A DNA stretch of 9,883 nucleotides from Candidatus Krumholzibacteriia bacterium (GTDB taxonomy: Bacteria; Krumholzibacteriota; Krumholzibacteriia; Krumholzibacteriales; Krumholzibacteriaceae): contig JAQVGR010000015.1 in assembly GCA_028696635.1 (NCBI GenBank), forward strand, positions 2,244 to 12,126, read 5' to 3'. Positions 6,642 through 9,883 of the stretch are shown here, piece after piece. The notes under the pieces are model-generated. The model was not told the origin of the DNA and did no database searches. It worked only from the letters and a program-made list of their open reading frames with translations. Numbering within the stretch: position 1 is the stretch's first letter; every line of letters begins with the position of its first letter. A program made the position numbers and the translations under genes.

Positions 6642-7963
6642 GATGCCGGTCCTTTCCGGGGCCTGCCGCGCCTGGACAGGACCCTGCTGAAGATGAAGTC
6701 GACGTTGCGCAGGTGCGCGTCGAGGTCGAAGGCCTCGTCGAGCTCGCGTTCGGAAACGAGCGAGGCGAATGTCCCGTCGGCGGCGAGGTGCTCCCTGATG
6801 CTTCTGCCCGAGCCGATGCTCTTCATCGCCGCCCCCTGGACCGTCTCGTACGCCGCCTCGCGCGAGAGCCCCTTGCGCACGAGCAGCAGGAGCAGGGCCT
6901 GGGAGAACACGAGGCCGCCGGTCAGCTCGAGGTTGCGCATCATCGCCGCGCGGTTCACCCGCATGTTCTCCGCGACCCAGGCGAACTTCTCGATCATGTA
7001 CCCGGCGATCATCGTCGAGTCGGGGATGATCACCCGCTCGACGGAGGAGTGGCTAATATCGCGCTCGTGCCACAGGGCGACGTTCTCGATCGACGCCAGG
7101 GCGTTGCCGCGCAGCAACCGCGCCATCCCCGCGATCCGCTCGGTGAGGATCGGATTGCGCTTGTGCGGCATCGCGCTCGACCCCTTCTGCCCCTTCGTGA
7201 ACGGCTCCTCGGCCTCGCCGATCTCGGTCCGCTGCAGCCCGCGGATCTCGACGGCCATCTTCTCGAGGGAAGCGCCGATCAGCGCCAGCGCCGTCAGGTA
7301 CTGCGCGTGCCGGTCGCGGGGGATGATCTGCGTGGTGACCGGCGCCGCCTTCAGGCCGAGCCTCGACATCACGTACCGCTCGACGCGGTGGTCGGTGTGG
7401 GACATCGTCCCCACCGCGCCCGTGATCTGACCGACCGATATCTCCTCTATCGCCCGCCTCAGCCGCACCGCGTGCCGGTCGATCTCCTCGTACCAGACGA
7501 GGAGCTTCAGCCCCATCGTGATCGGCTCGGCGTGCACGCCGTGGGTGCGGCCGACCATCGGCGCGCGCCGGTACCGCAGCGCCTGGCGGCGCAGGACGGT
7601 GCGCAGGCGACCCAGCTTGCGCTGGATGATCAAACCCGCCTCGCGCATCTGGCAGGCCAGCGCCGTGTCGAGCAGGTCCGAGCTCGTCATCCCCAGGTGC
7701 AGGTACTTCCCCGACTCGCCGACATGTTCGGCCATGTCGGTGAGGAAGGCGATCACGTCGTGGCGCGTTCTCTTCTCGATCTCGAGGACCCGTTTCGCGT
7801 CGTAGCCGGCGCCGCGGCGGATCTCACGGGCCGCCTTCTTCGGGATGTGCCCGTACGCGGCGAGCCCCTCGCAGTAGAGCACCTCGATCTCCTGCCAGAG
7901 GCCGAACCGGTGCTCGTCGGTCCAGATCTCGGCTATCTCGGGAAGGGAATATCTCGGGATCAA
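6635..7963 (-). CDS. purB: Adenylosuccinate lyase
   Basis: PurB cleaves fumarate from SAICAR to give AICAR, and from adenylosuccinate to give AMP, so it serves both the main pathway and its AMP branch. It belongs to the fumarase/aspartase superfamily and is normally a tetramer. At 442 residues it is close to the Bacillus type, and key residues keep the same numbering: His68 (RTRHDV), His89 (LHLGMTSSD) and His141 (GRTHG). The superfamily signature GSSAMPHKRNP spans 261-271 on the flexible catalytic loop. The N-terminus MIPRYSLPEIAEIWTDE matches the family start closely. That start is encoded by TTG: an in-frame TAG lies two codons upstream (7967-7969), so no earlier start is possible, and the next ATG would remove catalytic regions. 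AAGGGGGG lies 6 nt upstream. It begins 42 nt after the protease gene and overlaps purL by 7 nt. Confidence 0.98.
   Translation of the reverse strand: MIPRYSLPEIAEIWTDEHRFGLWQEIEVLYCEGLAAYGHIPKKAAREIRRGAGYDAKRVLEIEKRTRHDVIAFLTDMAEHVGESGKYLHLGMTSSDLLDTALACQMREAGLIIQRKLGRLRTVLRRQALRYRRAPMVGRTHGVHAEPITMGLKLLVWYEEIDRHAVRLRRAIEEISVGQITGAVGTMSHTDHRVERYVMSRLGLKAAPVTTQIIPRDRHAQYLTALALIGASLEKMAVEIRGLQRTEIGEAEEPFTKGQKGSSAMPHKRNPILTERIAGMARLLRGNALASIENVALWHERDISHSSVERVIIPDSTMIAGYMIEKFAWVAENMRVNRAAMMRNLELTGGLVFSQALLLLLVRKGLSREAAYETVQGAAMKSIGSGRSIREHLAADGTFASLVSERELDEAFDLDAHLRNVDFIFSRVLSRRGRPRKGPASC
6650..6657 (-). promoter_or_regulatory. Ribosome binding site of purL (TTG start)
   Basis: GGAAAGGA lies 8 nt upstream of the TTG at 6641, inside the 3' end of purB. 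It supports TTG as the purL start, where no ATG is available before the conserved WSEHC motif. Confidence 0.6.
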
Positions 7964-7969
7964 GGACTA

Positions 7970-7977
7970 CCCCCCTT
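7970..7977 (-). promoter_or_regulatory. Ribosome binding site of purB (TTG start)
   Basis: AAGGGGGG reads on the minus strand and ends 6 nt before the TTG at 7963. Together with the in-frame TAG at 7967-7969 it fixes TTG as the purB start. Confidence 0.6.
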
Positions 7978-8005
7978 CGGGTCTCCCGTCGCGGCCCGGC
8001 CTTTC

Positions 8006-9202
8006 TCAGGCCTGATCCTTCGCCTCGACGAGCGTGAGGGTGAACGTGAGCGTGCTCCCGGAGCGCCAGACGACCACCTCGAGCTCGTCCCCCACCTGGA
8101 GGCCGAAGATCGCCCGGCTCGCCTGGGACGAGTCGCGGATCGTGTTCCCGTTCATCTCGACGATCACGTCTCCGACGGCGAGCCCCGCCTGCTCCGCCGG
8201 GCCGCCCTCCTCGAGGGCCATCACGACGAGCCCGTCGCGCAGCGGAATCCCGAGGTTCCTCGCCACGTCCGGCGTGAGCCCGGAGACGACCAGGCCGGTC
8301 CAGACGCTGCGGAAATGCCCGTACCGCCGGATCTCGTCGACGACCATCCTGACCGTGTTGCTCGGTATGGCGAACCCCATCCCGATGTTGCTGCTCCCCG
8401 AGGCGGTCGAGAAGACGAAGGTGCTGATGCCGATCACCTCGCCGCGCATCGACACGAGCGGCCCGCCGCTGTTCCCCGGGTTGATCACCGCGTCGGTCTG
8501 TATCATGTTCTTGAATATCTGCGCCTCGTCGCCGGTCTCCTTCACGTCGCGGTGCAGGGCGCTGACGACCCCGGCGGTCACGGTCGGCTGGTTGTCGTTG
8601 AACAGGTAGGTGAAGGGAGACCCGATCGCGATGACCGGCTCGCCGATCTCCAGCGCGTCCGAGTCGCCGATCGGGGCGAAGGGGAGGTCGCTCCCCTCGA
8701 TCTTCAGCAGGGCGACGTCGAACTCGGGCGCGGCGCCGACGAGCGTCGCCGGCACCTCGGTGCTGTCGATCATCGTCACGTAGATCTCCTCGGCGCCGCG
8801 CACGACGTGCTCGTTGGTGACTATGTACCCGTCCTGGTTGACGAGCAGGCCCGACCCGTAGATCGGGTACTTGCGCGTCTCGTAGGCGGGGAGCCGGCCG
8901 GCGTTGATCTGCCACCACTCGTAGAAGTTGCGCGCCCTGGCCGTGACGATCCGTGTCCGGAAGGTCGTCACCGAGACGACCGCCGGTCCGACGCGGTGCC
9001 GGGCGGCGACCATCGCGTCCGCGTCGAACAGGCCGGCGCCTCCGAGCACGACGTTCCCCGGCGCCTTCGGATAGAATGCCCGGCCGGTCCCGACGCGCCA
9101 GAGCATGACCGAGGTGGTCATCAGCATCGCCAGGGAGAGACCGAACAGGGCCCCGACGACCCAGGGGACCGCCCTCGACCACCGCGATTCGAACTGCGTC
9201 AC
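8006..9202 (-). CDS. Membrane-anchored HtrA/Deg-type serine protease, single PDZ
   Basis: This is a 398-residue trypsin-fold protease of the HtrA family, which degrades or senses misfolded proteins outside the cytoplasm. The N-terminus has a short basic stretch (Arg7, Arg10) and one hydrophobic segment at about 11-35, without a clear signal-peptidase site, so it is probably anchored with the protease domain outside. The triad is His132 (NEHVV), Asp162 (FDVALL) and Ser246 (NPGNSGGP); the oxyanion-loop sequence is intact, so it should be active. A single PDZ domain follows at about 300-392, including GLVV and GDVIVEMNG. This layout resembles DegS or gram-positive HtrA more than DegP/DegQ, which have two PDZ domains and a cleaved signal. 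The start is GTG with AGGTGA 7 nt upstream. It lies 27 nt after the transaldolase gene and 42 nt before purB. No purine-related role is evident. Confidence 0.95.
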   Translation of the reverse strand: MTQFESRWSRAVPWVVGALFGLSLAMLMTTSVMLWRVGTGRAFYPKAPGNVVLGGAGLFDADAMVAARHRVGPAVVSVTTFRTRIVTARARNFYEWWQINAGRLPAYETRKYPIYGSGLLVNQDGYIVTNEHVVRGAEEIYVTMIDSTEVPATLVGAAPEFDVALLKIEGSDLPFAPIGDSDALEIGEPVIAIGSPFTYLFNDNQPTVTAGVVSALHRDVKETGDEAQIFKNMIQTDAVINPGNSGGPLVSMRGEVIGISTFVFSTASGSSNIGMGFAIPSNTVRMVVDEIRRYGHFRSVWTGLVVSGLTPDVARNLGIPLRDGLVVMALEEGGPAEQAGLAVGDVIVEMNGNTIRDSSQASRAIFGLQVGDELEVVVWRSGSTLTFTLTLVEAKDQA

Positions 9203-9209
9203 TGCCCCT

Positions 9210-9215
9210 TCACCT
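9210..9215 (-). promoter_or_regulatory. Ribosome binding site of the HtrA-type gene (GTG start)
   Basis: AGGTGA lies 7 nt before the GTG at 9202, in the 27-nt gap after the transaldolase gene. It supports the chosen start, which keeps the full basic stretch and membrane segment. Confidence 0.55.
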
Positions 9216-9229
9216 GCCTCCCGGCGGGA

Positions 9230-9880
9230 TTACTTCTGGACCTTCTTCCAGTCCTTGAGGAACAGGTCGATCCCTACGTCGGTCAGCGGATGCTTGATGA
9301 GCTGGGCGATCACCTTGAACGGGATCGTCGATACGTCGGCGCCGATCATCGCCGCCTCGTAGACGTGCTGCACGCTGCGGATGCTCGCCACGATGACCTG
9401 CGTGGCGAACGAGTAGTTGTTGTAGATCTCCACGATGTCGGAGACGAGATCCATGCCGACGTGCCCGACGTCGTCGAGCCGGCCGACGAACGGGCTCACG
9501 TAGCTGGCCCCCGCCTTGGCGACGAGCAGGGCCTGGTTCGCCGAGAAGCAGAGCGTCGCGTTGGTCTGTACCCCCTCGGCGCGGAACTTCTGGATCGCCT
9601 TGACCCCCTCGGTGATGCAGGGAACCTTGATGATGATATTGTCGGCGATCTTGCAGAGCTCCCTCCCCTCCTTGACCATCCCGTCCGCGTCAAGCGCGAC
9701 GACCTCGGCGCTGACCGGCCCCGGGACGATCGAGCAGATCTCCTTGAGTATCTCGGTATACGTCCCCTTGCCCGCTTCCTTGCAGAGGAGCGAGGGATTG
9801 GTCGTGACGCCGTCGAGCAGCCCCAGCGAGGCCGCCTCCCTGATCTCGTCGATGTTCGCCGTGTCGATGAAGAACTTCAT
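9230..9880 (-). CDS. tal: Transaldolase, small TalC type
   Basis: This is a 216-residue protein of the small transaldolase / fructose-6-phosphate aldolase family. Transaldolase moves a dihydroxyacetone unit from a ketose phosphate to an aldose phosphate in the non-oxidative pentose phosphate pathway, via a Schiff base on lysine. Lys85 in IIIKVP aligns with that residue. Glu59 (SAEVV) and Phe131 (SPFVGR) are the transaldolase-type choices; E. coli fructose-6-phosphate aldolase has Gln59 and Tyr131. The N-terminus MKFFIDTANIDEI and the TTNPS motif (26-30) are standard, and the length is complete. It starts with ATG only 3 nt from the right edge, so its promoter and ribosome site are outside the window. 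As the first visible gene of the block it may help feed ribose 5-phosphate, and thus PRPP, to the pur genes; that link is inferred from position. Confidence 0.95.
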   Translation of the reverse strand: MKFFIDTANIDEIREAASLGLLDGVTTNPSLLCKEAGKGTYTEILKEICSIVPGPVSAEVVALDADGMVKEGRELCKIADNIIIKVPCITEGVKAIQKFRAEGVQTNATLCFSANQALLVAKAGASYVSPFVGRLDDVGHVGMDLVSDIVEIYNNYSFATQVIVASIRSVQHVYEAAMIGADVSTIPFKVIAQLIKHPLTDVGIDLFLKDWKKVQK

Positions 9881-9883
9881 GTC

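Larger units (their letters stand above)
1..9880 (-). other. Probable co-transcribed tal-htrA-purBLQ(SS)F-tldD block
   Basis: Eight consecutive minus-strand genes have gaps of 27, 42 and 25 nt, one direct abutment (purL/purQ) and overlaps of 7, 4 and 7 nt. None of the gaps holds a convincing hairpin with a T-run, so one transcript is the simplest reading. The 42-nt gap before purB is the only place with room for even a minimal internal promoter, and I see no clear -35/-10 pair. The upstream end and any purine-responsive control element (PurR box or purine riboswitch) would lie beyond the right edge. Confidence 0.7.

Noticed and set aside
4947..7430. Plus-strand open frame of 827 codons opposite purL and purB
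   Set aside because: It is antisense to two strongly conserved genes, is rich in Arg, Asp and Pro as expected from high-GC antisense frames, and shows no domain motif.
7964..8030. GGCC-rich inverted repeats around the protease stop, possible terminator
   Set aside because: The pairing is only about four base pairs, made from self-complementary GGCC units, and no T-run follows in the transcribed direction.
9881..9883. Upstream control region of the operon
   Set aside because: Only three bases lie before the first start codon, so no promoter, operator or riboswitch can be judged.

Overview
The window is a dense, single-strand gene block from a high-GC bacterium (about two-thirds G+C by eye, with codon third positions mostly G or C). 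All eight genes I can support lie on the minus strand and are read from right to left. Gaps are at most 42 nt and several genes overlap, so it looks like one operon or the inner part of one. No promoter, terminator, RNA gene, mobile element, CRISPR array or repeat is visible. The promoter for the block would lie to the right of the window, because the first gene starts 3 nt from that edge.

In transcription order the genes are: a TalC-type transaldolase (9880-9230); a membrane-anchored HtrA/DegP-type serine protease with one PDZ domain (9202-8006); adenylosuccinate lyase PurB (7963-6635); the small-type FGAM synthase subunit PurL (6641-4263); its glutaminase subunit PurQ (4262-3429); a 200-residue protein with a GTG start that I read as two PurS-like domains in tandem (3432-2830); amidophosphoribosyltransferase PurF of the iron-sulfur type (2804-1380); and a TldD-family metalloprotease (1386 to the left edge), complete apart from its last few residues.

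The core is a purine biosynthesis cluster, B-L-Q-(S-S)-F. PurF makes phosphoribosylamine from PRPP and glutamine. PurL with PurQ and PurS converts FGAR to FGAM. PurB acts at the SAICAR step and again at the adenylosuccinate step. Transaldolase belongs to the non-oxidative pentose phosphate pathway, which can supply ribose 5-phosphate and so PRPP, making it a sensible neighbour. The two proteases have no obvious purine role and are probably housekeeping passengers.

The point most worth a second look is the 200-residue protein between purQ and purF. Ordinary PurS is about 80 residues and acts as two copies per PurL-PurQ. A single chain with two PurS-like halves in this position would be a covalent version of that pair. 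Other notable points are the run of five consecutive non-ATG starts (GTG, TTG, TTG, GTG, GTG), the purL stop codon that directly abuts the in-frame purQ start, and a possible 10-codon coupling ORF between the PurS-like gene and purF.

The phylum cannot be fixed from this window. The small PurL, separate PurQ, Fe-S PurF and high GC exclude the enterobacterial large-PurL arrangement. They would fit poorly studied high-GC lineages as well as known ones.
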